Source: Halicephalobus mephisto (Eukaryota; Nematoda; Chromadorea; Rhabditida; Panagrolaimidae). From it: DNA of 64,000 nt. The DNA lies in contig SWDT01000011.1 in assembly GCA_009193035.1 (NCBI GenBank), positions 124,001 through 188,000 on the forward strand, given 5' to 3'. Each line of letters opens with the position of its first letter. Position 1 is the stretch's first letter. This document shows, in pieces, positions 44,173 to 57,100 of the stretch. The translations under genes and the position numbers were made by a program. Under the pieces are notes generated by a model. It searched no databases. It was given only the letters and a program-made list of their open reading frames with translations, and was not told the DNA's origin.

Positions 44173-47100
44173 TCACTTATTCAGACTCATCGTTGATTTG
44201 AACGTATTTGATCTTCTAAAACTCGTCCGACTAACCGGAGTAATCGCTCCCAACGATCTCCTTCTACCATTCGGAGTTCTTTCAACAGAAGCCACAAAAC
44301 TAGGACCACAAATTGGTTGAGAATTACTCCCATTAGGCAATGCAGCAATTCCTTCTGTATAATTCTTCAAAAGCAACAATGCTTCAACCAATTTTTGTCC
44401 CATTTCATTATGTTCCGTTATTCCAATCTAAAACCCATTTTTCACAAAACTTTCCATATATAAAATCTTACTTGTTTTCCAGCATACGGTCCAACATCAA
44501 ATCCACAATACGTCGATTCCATCGTGTAAGATCTTTCAAGTCCAAATTGCCTCCATATCGTAACTCTTGCCGACGATTCTTTACTTTTTGTAATACTAAA
44601 TCTACATTCTCTCAAAGAAAAACAATTCGAAATCTACAAAAATACCATTATTATTAATACTAATTTCACAAACAAACCTGCGAGACATATTCCGGCAAAA
44701 TAATATACTGATGATTATGAGTTGTCGAATGATCAGACGTTCTCCACGATTCTTCAGGATTATTTCCAAACATAAAAACATTCGGTTTAGTCGAATGTCC
44801 ATGCAAATCCACATATACAAACGGTTTTCTATGTAAAACATCCACCATATACTGTATCAATCCTTTCGCATGGTAAATAGTCGGATGTACAGCCTGATTA
44901 GGACGATCCCATACTCTATTCAAATCAATTCCAGCAAGAGAACATCTATGACTTCCATTGATCACTCCATCCGGATTCAACATAGGAATAATTTTAAAAA
45001 CAAAATTATCTCTTAATTTAGATGCTTCTTTAGAATTACTTGTCAAAAATTTCAATAATCCATGCATAATCCAACTAGAATTTGCTTCTCCTGGATGAAC
45101 TCTAGCCGAATAAACAACTATTTCTCTGTTTTCAATTTCTTTTGCCGATCCAGGAGCAGTAATCGTGATCAATGGAACAGGATTACCTCTGACAGTAGTG
45201 GCTAATTTATCTTGTCGAAGATACACTTGAGAATCCACATGACTCATAATCCTCTCTAACGTTGCCTAAATTCTCAAAATAAAAAAACCAATTATCAAAA
45301 CTATTACCTGCAGAAAAGAATACGTATAAGGATAATGATAAGCAATATAACAAACATCAGCATTATGTCGAAATTTAATTGTAAATCTCGTAGAAAAATA
45401 ACCTTTTGCATCTTGTCTGTCATCTTTGTCTTTTCCATTTGAACTTTCTGAAGATCTTCGTTGTTTTTTCTTAGGTTTATCAGTAACAACAGGATCAGAA
45501 TCATCCGTCGAAGAATCATTTCTCGCAACATACAAATTTCTATAATAACAAACAGAAGATCCAGCTCTCACCCAACCAGGCCTTCCTTTATGAGCTTCTG
45601 TAACAGAAAAAAGAACAGGCTGCATTCCATGAGAGAACATTGAAGTCTTCTTAAGACAATTGATAACTTCAAAAGTATACGGCACATTAGCTTTGTTATT
45701 AGAAACTTCAAAATAAAACCATTGATAATGAGGTGATCTAAAATATGAAATTCATAAACAATTTAAAAAATCAAGTAACTACATAACTACACAAGTAAAT
45801 AAATAACAAAATTACATAATTAAATAAATACATAATTATATAAATATATAAATATAAAATTAAATATATAATTATAAGTAAATAAATATAAAATTAAATA
45901 TATATAATTATATAAATAAATAAATATATAATTATATAAGTAAATAAATTACAAATGTATAAAAATCTAAAATAATAAAAAACCAACTTTTGATTAATGT
46001 CTGGAGAAGTAATTAACTCATAATGATACTCAGCTACTTGAATGGCTCTTCTCAAATTACCCGATTCAAATCTTGATTCAAATTTTAAATGATTACAATT
46101 CGAATCTAAATGTCCAATTTTTTCCAAATCATGATTTTCTAGTCGAATTTTCGGTTTTGCAGATTTAGGATTTGACAAAACTGCTGATGATCTAACAATA
46201 TTCTGTGCAGTAATCAATCTATCAAGATCAAATACAACTTTTTGAGGAAATTGATTCTCCAATCTAAATCTAGCCATTTCACCAATCATTGCTTCTCTCA
46301 TTGATTCCGGATTAGACAGTAAATCCTGTTGTTGTAAATCCATATCCATTTCATACAAATCAGGAAAAGCAATTTTAACAAATTCCCCCACAGACAGAGT
46401 AATTTGATGTTGTTCTTTCGTAACATGTTCAAACGGAACTTCTCTCAAGTCACTTCCAGGCAAAAGTTTCCTTTGTTTCGGACTTAAATCATGAGGTAGT
46501 GCTCCAGATTCATATTCACAAAACATATGATGATAATTACCATTCAATTCTGAAATTTTCTGACAACTATAATTCATCAAAAATCCATCATTTCCATCTT
46601 TTCCTGTTGATTCAGAATCCGATCTCAAAATCCTCCTCAAATTACTTCTTTTCTTAAAATTTCCATCAGAATCATTATCATCTTCAGATGCAGGAGTCAA
46701 CATATCCACATCATCATCCCTCGAAAGGACTAAATTCCTCGAACTTGCCAAAGTCAAATTAAAATAAGCAACAGATTCATCTTCTTCATCCACACCATCT
46801 TCATCTAAAACAAAACCAAAAATAAAAATAAAAAAAAAAAAACTTAAAAAACTCACCACTACTAGGAGACACATCATCCAAAGCACTATCAGCAGCATCT
46901 GTTGATCCATCCTTGCCTTGTGACATTTTATTCTTATTTGGAGATTTTTGTGGACTTTTCGTTAAAGAATTCCTCAAAGTTCTATTATATAAACTCGAAT
47001 TCTGCCCTTTCCTATTCGCAGAAGCTTGAGCAGCCAATATAGTTCTATCAGCCGGAAGTGGATATTTCAATGGAAACGGTCTTTTAGGCATTGGAAACGG

Positions 47101-50100
47101 GGTTGGCGGAAGGCACCTCATACACAAAGCACAAAGAGAATCCTAAAAAATATATAAAAAACCATTAAAAAATAACAATTTCATTCAAAAAACTTCCTCG
47201 TTCATATTTTCAAAAAATTTAAAAAATCATACCTGAAGTTGCACAAGAGCAGTGATTTGAAAAGGTTTTAAATCTTTATTTTTTTCTTCTCTTAAGCTTC
47301 TGATCGAAGATTCACACAACCCAAGTCCATTCAAATTCATAAGTTCTTCTTTTCCTTTTTCTAAATTTTTTTAAAAATTTAAATTTTATTTCAAAAAACT
47401 TACTAATTTTAATCAATTGTCTGAAAGACGCAACTGTAATGAAAGCAATCTCCAGATGAATTACTTCGACATATCTCCTTTCAAAATGGCTATTGTAAAT
47501 TTTAACCAAAACAGGGATCACTCCTTTATCAATCAGGAGACTCTTATTTCTTTCTAAAATTTCAAAATTAATAAAAAATTAATTTAAAAAATTTTAAAAT
47601 TAAAAAAATTAATAAAAATTACGATATTTTATAATTTTCAAATTTCAAAAAAAACCTAAAATAAAACTTTCAATAATTTCTAATTTTTTAATTTCAATTA
47701 AAAAAACCTATTTCAAAATTACAATATTACCCAAGTCCAAAAATCTAACAATAATTCTAAAATTTTACATTAAAAAGGTTTTGTTTATTTCATTTTTCAA
47801 TTTGATCCTACTTTCGATCTCAATAACAGCAGTTGCCAAACGAAAAAATTCCGTCAAAAAACGCTTACGAAAAAGTTCCGGCACCGAGTCCAAATGCCCC
47901 AAGCAAAGATCACCTCTGTCAGGTCACGTCCACACAACACGCGCTTTATTCTCACTTTTTAGATTCCCATTATTCTTTTTCAAACAACCTCGGATCTTCA
48001 ATTTTCATCTGTTTTCAATCTAGTTAAACAACCAACTTTAATTTTAGGTTTTCAAAGTACTTTAAACACAAAAATTAAAAAATAAATTCAACTTAAAAGT
48101 AATAAAAAAGTAAAATATTCGCAAGAAAATGAACTTTAGTCAAAGTAGAATTTCGAAATGAGTTTTATATCACCTTATAGCTCTGGAAATACTGACTCAA
48201 AATCTGTTTTCTGAAATGTTCTCCCAGAACAAAAAATCGGATAAACGCGTAAAATTTCATATATCAAAAGTTAAAAAAATAAAACAATATTCTTTTTTCA
48301 TCAAAATTTGACAATTTAATTTTAAAAATATCTATTTTTAATTTAGTCAAATTTAACAATCATATTTCATAATTAAGCACACTTTTCTCACTGATTACAG
48401 TTATTTAATTAATTTCTCAAACAAAATATTCAAAAACAAAACCCTAAATTTAAACACTTTCCATATTTTAAATTCGACATTTTAAAAGTTATCAAAAAAT
48501 TCCAAAATTTCAACTAAAATCCATTTTTTTTAATAAAAAATTTAAAAACTCACTATTTTTAGCTGCCAAAAATAAAATTTCCACCAATCTAGCCATTTTT
48601 AATGCTGATTCATTTGCTGCAGCCATAACTTCAAATTCAGAATTTCCATCAAATGGTAATAATGATTGACTTGTTGTTTCATAACTCATCGTTGTTATTT
48701 TTCCTGAAGTAAATGCAGCAGTTTCTGAACTTGCTTGTAGTTCAATACTATTATAAGCAGATAATACTGCAACTAATTTTTCAGCAAAATTCTTTTCTCT
48801 ACCCATTGTTTGAGCATTTCGAACTAAAAATAATAAAAATTATAAAATATTTTTAAAAAAATTCTTTAAAATAAAAAAATTTTCAATTTCGAAGAACACT
48901 AAAAAATTCGCTTGCGCAATTATCTCGGATAAACTTTGTTTACTTTTTCACAAATGCAATTGTTACAGAAAAAACAAAGTTATTCAACAAGCCAAAGAAC
49001 GACAAAAAATGTTTAAAATCCTTATCACAAAAAATATTTTTCAAAAGTAATTTAATCAATGTTTCTTGTTTGAAACAAAAACGCAGCTGTCCAACAAGCT
49101 TAAAAATCAATTATTTTCCATTTTCTTGCTTACCTGATCTCAAACAACATCTACAAATAAGTTTCAACAACGTAGATGTTGTCCAAAGTCTGTCAGCTTC
49201 CTCTATTCTCTTCACCAAATGAGGAATTAATCCAGCCAATCTAACTTTCAATGTGATTTTCCTATCTTTTGCAGAAACATGAATAAGAGCAAGACTCAAA
49301 GCATCAATCGCCATAATTTGCAAAGGTGATGGATTAGATTCGTGAAATAACGGTTTCATCGCTCTCAAACAGTGATTTGCAGCGTCCAATCGTACAAGTC
49401 TTCTTAATCTTCTTTGTCCAACTAAAAATTACCATCATTAAAAACTTAAAAATTATCAGTAAGAATTCTAAAAATTCCTACTTAAAAACTTTAAAATTAC
49501 TATTAAAAATTTTTTAAATTATTGTTTAAAAAATGGAAATTTTAAAGATTATTATTTTAAAAATATTAAACATTGTAATTTCGAGGAATTTTAAAAATAT
49601 TTCAAGTTATTGTAATTAAAAATTTAAAACTTACTTGGATCTTTACAAACAACTGCATAACCTCTCAATAATCGACATAAAACAATAGTTGCTAATTCAT
49701 CTTTTGAAAATTCAATTGCTAATAAAAGTTTCTCAATTATTTCATCTTGAGTAGCGCTTTCTTTATCCTTTGCATCAAACGCGATTCCAGCTTGAGTTGA
49801 TGGTCGAATTTTCGATGATGACGGTCTCGATGGAGGAGTTTCCTGAATAGAATCTGTTCTTTTCCTATTTGCCGGAGATTTAGAAACAGATTTTTTTTTC
49901 TAAAAAAAATTATAAAAATTTTCCAAAATTACAAACTTACTCCTTTGGTTTTATTTCCTGATTGATTTTTTTTTGTTTTTTTCGGAGTATTTGCCAATGG
50001 ATTCAGAAACCGATAAAAAGCCGGAGAACTCTCGATTTCCTTCGTGAACACTGGTCTAATAACTTGAGCAATGGACTGTTGTTCGTTAACTTCTGATTTG

Positions 50101-50183
50101 GACGAACACAGTTCAATCAAGTAAGTAAAAAGACCAGACAAATCGTTTGCATCCATTCCGGGGCTGGGCCCGGCTTCAGCCAT
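44173..50183 (-). CDS. ccpp-1: Cytosolic carboxypeptidase 1 (tubulin deglutamylase, Nna1/AGTPBP1)
   Basis: M14 metallopeptidase that shortens polyglutamate chains on tubulin, needed for cilia and neurons. Twelve exons on minus: 49941-50183, 49635-49899, 49134-49421, 48554-48823, 47404-47553, 47233-47360, 46857-47142, 45988-46804, 45308-45737, 44678-45265, 44472-44633 and 44173-44427. All phases agree; 1293 residues. The N-terminal half is helical (ARM-like: LIPHLVKRIEEADRLWTTST). The CCP N-domain has YFEVSNNKANVPYTFEVINC and CYIAYHYPYTYSFLQ. Zinc motif HPGEANSSW has His about 1016 and Glu about 1019; DLHGHS supplies the second His region; YTMEST carries the likely catalytic Glu. SLAGIDLNR and NPDGVINGSHRCSL are conserved. 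Exons are unusually A/T-rich at third positions. A TTCTTTAG acceptor lies 8 bp before ATG. Confidence 0.95.
47790..48000. other. Coding-like island inside ccpp-1 intron 4
   Basis: An island in the 1-kb intron 4 of ccpp-1 (47554-48553) is open on plus in two frames (for example KRKNSVKKRLRKSS; HLCQVTSTQHALYSHF). It has GTCACGTCCACACAACACGC, unlike the A/T around it. It could be a nested exon, an unrecognised ccpp-1 exon or a small RNA gene; I cannot decide. Confidence 0.25.
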
Positions 50184-50428
50184 TTTCCTATCTAAAGAAG
50201 TAGAAGAGATAATTGACGAAACCTTCCAGCATCCCTTATTCGAAAGACATCTAAAATAACCATAAACGGTGAAAATTTAAAACAATCAAGTATAACATCG
50301 ATTATAACGAAAAAAACTCGAAGAAGTAGTATTGAGCAACATTTATACCAAGATATACTGTAAACCCTTGGTGAACTCTAATATCGTCCTACTCTAACGT
50401 CGTTCAGATAAAGCACTTAAAAATCGTC
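50184..50428 (-). promoter_or_regulatory. Intercistronic region KGD4 to ccpp-1
   Basis: 245 bp from the KGD4 stop to the ccpp-1 ATG, same strand. On minus it ends TCTCTTCTACTTCTTTAG, then ATAGGAAA and ATG, a clear acceptor with no upstream exon visible. This fits trans-splicing in an operon. A GAATAA string lies about 60 bp upstream of the acceptor. Confidence 0.5.
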
Positions 50429-51071
50429 TCAGAGTCCATAGGCTCCACCGTTCTGAAAGGAAAAAAATTACAAAATTTTAAAAAACTTTCTTTCCAGAAA
50501 AGAAACTGAAATGACTCGAAAAATAGGGAGACCAAATCTGCCGCGTCGCCAGGGGCAACCTGGGCAATTCTCGGGCATTGTTACAGAAGATTCGAAAACA
50601 ACTTTTGTGGTCAAATGGTAGTAATGTTTTCTTTTCTGAAAATAATCTAGAAACTTACATTGATAGCGGCAATTTCTTCTTCATCGATCGGCCGTCGACG
50701 AAAACGCAGCGGTAATTGCGATTCATCCATTCCAGAGCCTTTTGGAGTCGTTCCAATTTTACCAATCGAAGAGGCAGTTGTTGAAGCTGAAAGAATTTGC
50801 CCAACCATGAACGTTGTTAAAAAAGCAAGTACTTACAGGAAACGGCAACTGAGCCACGAGGAACCGGGGGCAACTTGGATCTGGATTTGAAATGTGATCG
50901 AATATAAATGTTTCCAGAAACTTACGGATCGAAATGTGGTCTGGGGGAACGGGGTCCGAGGAATTTGATCATCGGGGTTCTGGATGAAAGCTGGAAATAG
51001 TCCAGATAGTGGGATTTGGGATTCGAAAAACTCACATTAGTGGCGAAACGGGCGACGGAAGTAACATTCAT
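50429..51071 (-). CDS. KGD4: KGD4/MRPS36, subunit of 2-oxoglutarate dehydrogenase
   Basis: Small mitochondrial protein that tethers E3 to the oxoglutarate dehydrogenase core (once listed as ribosomal protein S36). Exons on minus: 51036-51071, 50926-50990, 50837-50880, 50659-50786 and 50429-50452, all in phase, 98 residues against 103 in human. The N-terminus MNVTSVARFATN is a plausible presequence. The conserved first block is SSRTPMIKFLGPRSPRPHF (human has TPLIRF). The C-terminal block LPLRFRRRPIDEEEIAAINNGG matches the human LPQKYRRK...EEMEFIQRGG pattern in spacing. The exon reads open upstream of the chosen Met for about 47 codons to an acceptor at 51213, so a longer form is possible. It is the upstream gene of a likely operon with ccpp-1. 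Confidence 0.85.
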
Positions 51072-52095
51072 GGTGGGATCTGGCTTGGGGACCTCGGGAG
51101 TGGCCACAGAAGGCTTGGGGTTCACTGGTTCAACCGCTGGTTTCTTGAAAAGCTTCTCCAGCCACCGGAAAACCCAGCTGAAGCTCCCTTGTCTGTCAAC
51201 AGAAAGGGACAAGCTGAAATTTAAATTTTTCCAAAAAAAAATAATCCAGCACAACATTAAGCGAAAAAGTAATAAACTCCGGGTGAAATGAACATATTAG
51301 TGAAAAAACTACGTGGAAAAAAAGGAATACAAAAATTTAAGGCATGTACAATCTACAAAAAGCAAAAAACCACCACCAAACAAAAATCCATATATTGAAA
51401 ATGATAATATTTACGTTTTCCACGTTGGAAATAGCCGGCTAAGTAGTGCCATCGATAATGGAATAAAAATAAAGAAGAAAACAGAAAAACGCCAAATGGA
51501 AATCCGGACGAATCGAATTCTCGTGAAATTTTTCGGATAAAAACGAACGACGACTTCGCACGTTGCACGAAAAGGGCGAATCGCGCCAAAGCGAAATCGG
51601 TCCATTTATTAGAAAACTTAAAAAACTTGGAAAATAACAAATTTCACAATCAACGAATAATAGAAAAATTTACATAATTAATAAACTAACATGTATAAAT
51701 CACAAAATATTCAAAAAATTTAAAAAATTACAAAATAAAACTTTTTAAATAACTTAATAATTTTAAAAAAACTTAAAAAATTTGGAAAATAACAAATTTC
51801 ACAATCAATAAATAATAAAATAACAGTTTTAATCAACAAATTAATTTTTGTAAATTATAAAAAAAATTTTTTAAATAAAAAAAATTAAATTTAAGAAAAA
51901 TGTATGAAATTACGAAATACATGAGGAAGATTTGATTTATAATTTGTAATTAATAAAGTTGTTTTTATAAAAAGTAATTTTATGAATTAAAATTTATAAA
52001 AATAATTGTATTTTAAAATGTAAAAAAGTTTGGCGAAACGTCCTCGAATATGTTTGATTTTTCGGAGCCGGTGGACTGGTCCGGTTGAAGCAGGG
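51072..52095. other. Region between KGD4 (-) and MTG2 (+)
   Basis: It must contain both promoters. An open, coding-like exon extension of KGD4 reaches 51213. 51.3-51.6 kb is of moderate GC with open frames on both strands but no supported gene. 51.6-52.0 kb is A/T-rich, with CTTGGAAAATAACAAATTTC in duplicate. Confidence 0.4.
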
Positions 52096-53543
52096 ATGCG
52101 GGTCTTTTTCTCTTGCGTGTCTGGTTCTGTTGTCTCTAAATGCTTTGCTTCGTCTTCTACAGTATACACTACATCGGGATTTACGAAGAAACCTATTTTT
52201 CCGAAAAAGAAAACAGCAGAAAATGAGGTTTTTTAAATGTCTTTGAAAGTTGATATATGGGAATTTTAGGCTGCGAGATTTGTGGACTTCAGAAGGATCA
52301 AATGCAAAGCTGGCAACGGAGGAAATGGAATGGTTTCGTTCCTTAGGGCTTATGGGGAACCCTACGGCGGACCCGACGGGGGAAACGGCGGCAACGGGGC
52401 TCACGTTATTCTCCAAGCAGATCCGAGCGTCAAAGATCTTTCTCACGTTCCGTCCACTGTAAAAGGTAAAAATGGAGTATTTGGAGCATCCAAGTGTTGT
52501 CATGGAAAAAACGCTGAACATCTGTATGTCAAAGTCCCTTTGAACACTATGATCAAGCAATGTGGCACGAATGACGTCATTCACGAGCTGTTCCGGCCTG
52601 GAGAAGTCTTCATCGCCGCCAGAGGAGGAGCCGGAGGCCATGGAAATCACTTCTATGTCAGCAACGAAGTCAGGAAGCCCTTGAAAGCCGAAGTAGGAGG
52701 AAAAGGAGAGGCTGTAAGTATGAATTCAGATAATTTCCAAATTTCATATATCAACTCTTTAATTTCATATATAATTTCCAAATTTCATATATCAACTCTT
52801 TAGTTTCGTATGTAATTTTTAAACTTTACATATGAATTTTTAAATTTCACGTATAGTTTTTAAAATTTTATGTGTCGAATCTTAAGTTTTATGTGTAGTT
52901 TTTTTAGTTTCATATATGGACTCTTTAAAATTAAAACTTTCAGATCGATTATGACCTAGAAATGAGGGTTATGGCGACAGCTGGATTTGTGGGATTCCCT
53001 AACGCTGGAAAATCTACTCTTCTTCGAGCGATATCCCGAGCTAAACCGAAAGTAGCTGCTTATCCCTTCACGACCCTCCAACCTCACGTCGGAATCGTCC
53101 ATTACGACGACTTTGAACAAGTTCCTGTCGCCGACATTCCTGGACTGATCGAAGGAGCTCACATGAATGTCGGACTCGGATTTTCGTTTTTAAAACACAT
53201 CCAGCGATGTCACTGTATTTTCTACGTTCTTGATTACTCTCTGGAGTCCTTCAGGGAACAGCTGGAATCACTCCGGACGGAGTTGAAGCTTTACGACGAG
53301 GAAATCCTCTCGAAGCCCTCAGGCATTGTTGTGAACAAAATGGATCTCTCGAAGGATTCAGAAGCCGAAGAAAGGAGGATGAAGGAGATATTCCCAGAAT
53401 ACACCGTTTTCCCGGTTTCTGCAAAAAAGAAGGAGAAATTAGAACCGATGCTGATGCACCTCAGACAGCAACACGACGAGTACCTGCAGCAGCAAAAAAC
53501 GAAATTAGCCAATGAAACCGATGATTTTGTGCTCAAATTTTAG
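52096..53543 (+). CDS. MTG2: Mitochondrial Obg-type GTPase (MTG2/GTPBP5)
   Basis: Obg-family GTPase that acts late in assembly of the large mitochondrial ribosomal subunit. Exons 52096-52227, 52270-52713 and 52944-53543, all phase 0, give 391 residues (human 406). The N-terminus ([20 protein letters not shown]) is presequence-like. The Gly-rich Obg fold is in exon 2: [52 protein letters not shown]1 is GFPNAGKST at about 209, G3 DIPG at about 256 and G4 NKMD at about 323. Switch I is [15 protein letters not shown]. The start was set at the only in-frame ATG after a stop; no acceptor is obvious before it. Confidence 0.94.
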
Positions 53544-53689
53544 GCTAGAAAGTGACAGATGTTTGATTTTGAAAGATTTATAAAGAAAATTTAAAATTAT
53601 GTTTTAAAAAGGTTATTTGAAGAAATGTGATTTTTGAATTCCCGCGGAAAGTGAGAGAGGTCTATAAAGATGGAAAATCTGGCAACTCA

Positions 53690-53940
53690 CCCTTGAAAGT
53701 CGACTCGCTCTTTTTTGAAATTTTTCCACCAGTTTTGAAAATGATGAAAGTGGAAAATCTGGCAACTCGCTCTTTTTTCAAATTTTTTCACCAGTTTTGA
53801 AAATGATAAAAGTGGTAAATCTGGCAATTCGCTCTTTTTGAAATTTTTTACTGGTTTTGAAAATGATAAAAGTGGTAAATCTGGCAATTCGCTCTTTTTT
53901 GAAAATGATGAAAGTGGTAAATCTGGCACTCATCTGATCT
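53690..53940. repeat. About 62-bp tandem repeat
   Basis: Four copies of GGCAACTCGCTCTTTTTTGA, then CACCAGTTTTGAAAATGATG and AAAGTGGAAAATCT. It begins 150 bp past the MTG2 stop. Confidence 0.9.
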
Positions 53941-54117
53941 TTATTTTCTTGTTTTTTTGAAAATCCTAAAAATTTCTAAAAGTTCCTAAAAATTCGTGTC
54001 GAGATGATTCCGAAAAATCTTAATTTTTAATTTTTATAGCTTTAATGTTTTTGAAAAATGCAGAATTTAAAGAAAACTGTTATTTTTTTGCAAAAAAAAA
54101 ACAAAATTTCTTCAAAA

Positions 54118-57100
54118 ATGAAAAAAATAAAAAAAGAAAAATATAAATCAAAATGGGACCAATTTTGCGACTTCACTTCCTTGGTCGGATTCAGAATCCT
54201 AAGTAGCAAATTTCCTCTCTGGTTACGGTAAGTCTATTTAAATTTTAAATTTCTAAATTAATTTTAAATTTTCTAAAACTACTTTTTTAATTTAAAAAAT
54301 TCTTTAAATCTTAAAAATTTTCATTAATATTTAAATTTAAAAAATTTTATATATTTTTAAAAATATTTTAATTTTTTTTAATTTTAAATTTTTAAATTTT
54401 TTTGATTTTTTAAATTTTTAAATTTTTAAAACATTTTGATTTTTTATAAATTTTTGTTTTTTTAAATTTTTTAAATTTTTTAAAAGTTTTTTTTTTATTT
54501 TTTTAAAATTTTTTTCAGAATCCCGACAGCATTGGCCATGATTGGGTGTACTGTAGGCTTGGGGATGAACTTGACCGGGGCCGTTGAGAAGTATCTCGAT
54601 GAAAATGCGCAAAAAACAACAGTGGTTCATCAGACGACTTCTGGAACCATAGAAGGGCCTAAATTGATGGTTTGTCATCAGAATCAATATTCGAGGATCG
54701 GCGTAGATCCAGAAATCCTCGAAAAATATTCCGAAGACAGAAGACGTCAATTTTACAGTTTTCTGGTCGAAAATTATTCAGAAAATTCAGCCAAACTTCC
54801 AAATGAAAAATATTTTTTTCCTTTTTTAAAAAATGAAAAAAATGAAATTCGAAATTGTGAAGTTCATTTTTTGGATTCTCTTCAGGAGTGCAAAAACGAC
54901 GAAACCGGAATTCACGAAGCTTTTTGTCTTTTTTTTCTTTTTCCCGAGGCGACTACAGTAACCAGTTATTCTTCTTTCATGAAAGCAAAACAGGCTATGG
55001 TAGGATTTAAGATTTTAAAACTACAGTAATTCGAAAAAATATCATTCGTGGCAGGATCAGTTTTTAGAAAATTTTCAAAGTACTGGTCCCGACACGAAAG
55101 ATATTTGATTTTTTTTATCTAAAAATTTAATTTATAATTATTTCTGAAAAGTAATAATTTTGTAACAATTAAAAAAATTAAATATTATTCGTGGCAGGAT
55201 CAGTTTTTAGAAAATCTCTTAAGTACTGGTCCCGACACGAAAGATATTTGATTTTTTTATCTAAAAATTTAATTTATAATTATTTCTAAAAAGTACTAAT
55301 TTCATAACGATCAAAAAAATTAAATATCATTCGTGGCAGGATCAGTTTTTGGAAAATTTTCAAAGTACTGGTCCCGACACGAAAGATATTTGATTTTTTT
55401 ATCTAAAAATTTAATTTATAATTATTTCTAAAAAGTAATAATTTCATAACGATCAAAAAAATTAAATATCATTCGTGATAGGATCAGTTTTTGGAAAATC
55501 TCTTAAGTACTGGTCCCGACACGAAAGATATTTGATTTATTTTTAATTTTTTGAATCATTTTGAATCTAAGTAATCTACAGGACGAATGTTATTTCGACT
55601 TTCTTCTCTACCGTAACCGGACTGAATTTTACTGTTGTCGATTGAAATTGGCCCTCGAAGAAGCAAAATTGTGGAAGAACTTCGACCTCGGAGAATTCTT
55701 AGAGGACATAAAACTAAAAAAAACCGATCTTGTGGTTCGATCCAACTTCCTGGAATTCGACGTGGAAGATGTTTGGGATTCTCGACACGGACCTTGTTGG
55801 CAGATTACTGTAATTAACGGCTCCGAAATCGAAGTTGGGTCTTCATCGAGATGGGAATTTTTGTTCAACACCTTCGACTACGACTCCATCGATGACAGTA
55901 ATGTTTTTATTTTCCTGATTTCTCCGGACGGAGAAGAGGAAAACGAGATTCTTCCGTGGCCCGGCCATGACGCCGTGGTCGTCGTCTCGGGGAGGTCGAA
56001 GGTCGTGGATTACGGTTGTTCTGCTGGTTATCCGGAAGTCTGCTCCGACGTTTCCGGACTTTACAGTAACCATGTTTCTTTTTAAATTTTATAATTAAAA
56101 AATTTTAAAATTAAATATGATTTTTTAGATTTGTTCGGAATGTCTGGTCACGAGGAGGGACTGCGGATGCAACAACCCCCTCAGGCGGTCGGACGTCTTT
56201 CGCTACGTCCACCGCGAGAACTGCTCCCTCGAGGAGGCCATCAGGTGCTCAGACACCGCCCCCCGCCCCCCAAGGACCCTCCAAGAAGACCTCTGTCCCG
56301 ATCCGTGTTCTTTCGGGAGCTACAGTATCGTCTTGAGTACTGTAAGATCCACAGCAGGTCTCTTTTCCGTCGAAAACGAGGATTCTAAAATCAGGGTTAC
56401 TGTAAAGTCGCAACTGAACCGAGTCACGAAGTCTCTGGACGGCACCCGGGCCCCCTTCCCCGGACCCCGACACCCCCTCTGGTCCGCGGCCCGGCTTCTG
56501 GAGCCCTTCATGGACGAATATTTCGATTTTTTAAATTTTTTCATTAAATTAATTTTCAAAAATCAGTACGAATTTCTTTCGTTAATTTTCGGAAATGTTT
56601 CAATTTCAGAACACTACTGGACAGAAGTCTGGATTTCGATGTGGAAGACTTCTTCACTGGGTATACTGTAAAAGAAAAAAATTTGGATATACTCGTTCGG
56701 GATTTTCTGGATTTTTTGAACATTTCGATCCAGAACAGCCAGTGGGGTTCTGTAAACGGAAGTGAAAACTACGTCCAAGCAAGGAGGTCAACAATGTTAT
56801 TTTTTTTAAATTTTTCGTTCTAAGACTCAATTTACAAATTTTTTATTTTTTTAAAAATTTTTATTAATTTTTTAAAATTTCTGATTTTTTAAATTAAAAA
56901 ATTTTTCTAAATTTTTGATTTTTTAAATTTAAAAATTTTTTAAAATTTCTCATTTTTTGAATTTAAAAATTTTTTTAAATTTCTCATTTTTTGAATTTTA
57001 TTATTTTTTTTAATTTTTTTCAGTTTTGATCTGCAGGTCATCCTCGGGAAAATCCCGAATCCTGTGGCTCTTGTTAATTTTTATTTATCCAAGGATTTTC

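Noticed and set aside
54159..54230. Start of the degenerin at the ATGGGACC near 54153
   Set aside because: That frame stops after 19 codons. The upstream ATG at 54118 reads WDQFCDFTS into TM1 and joins exon 2 in phase.
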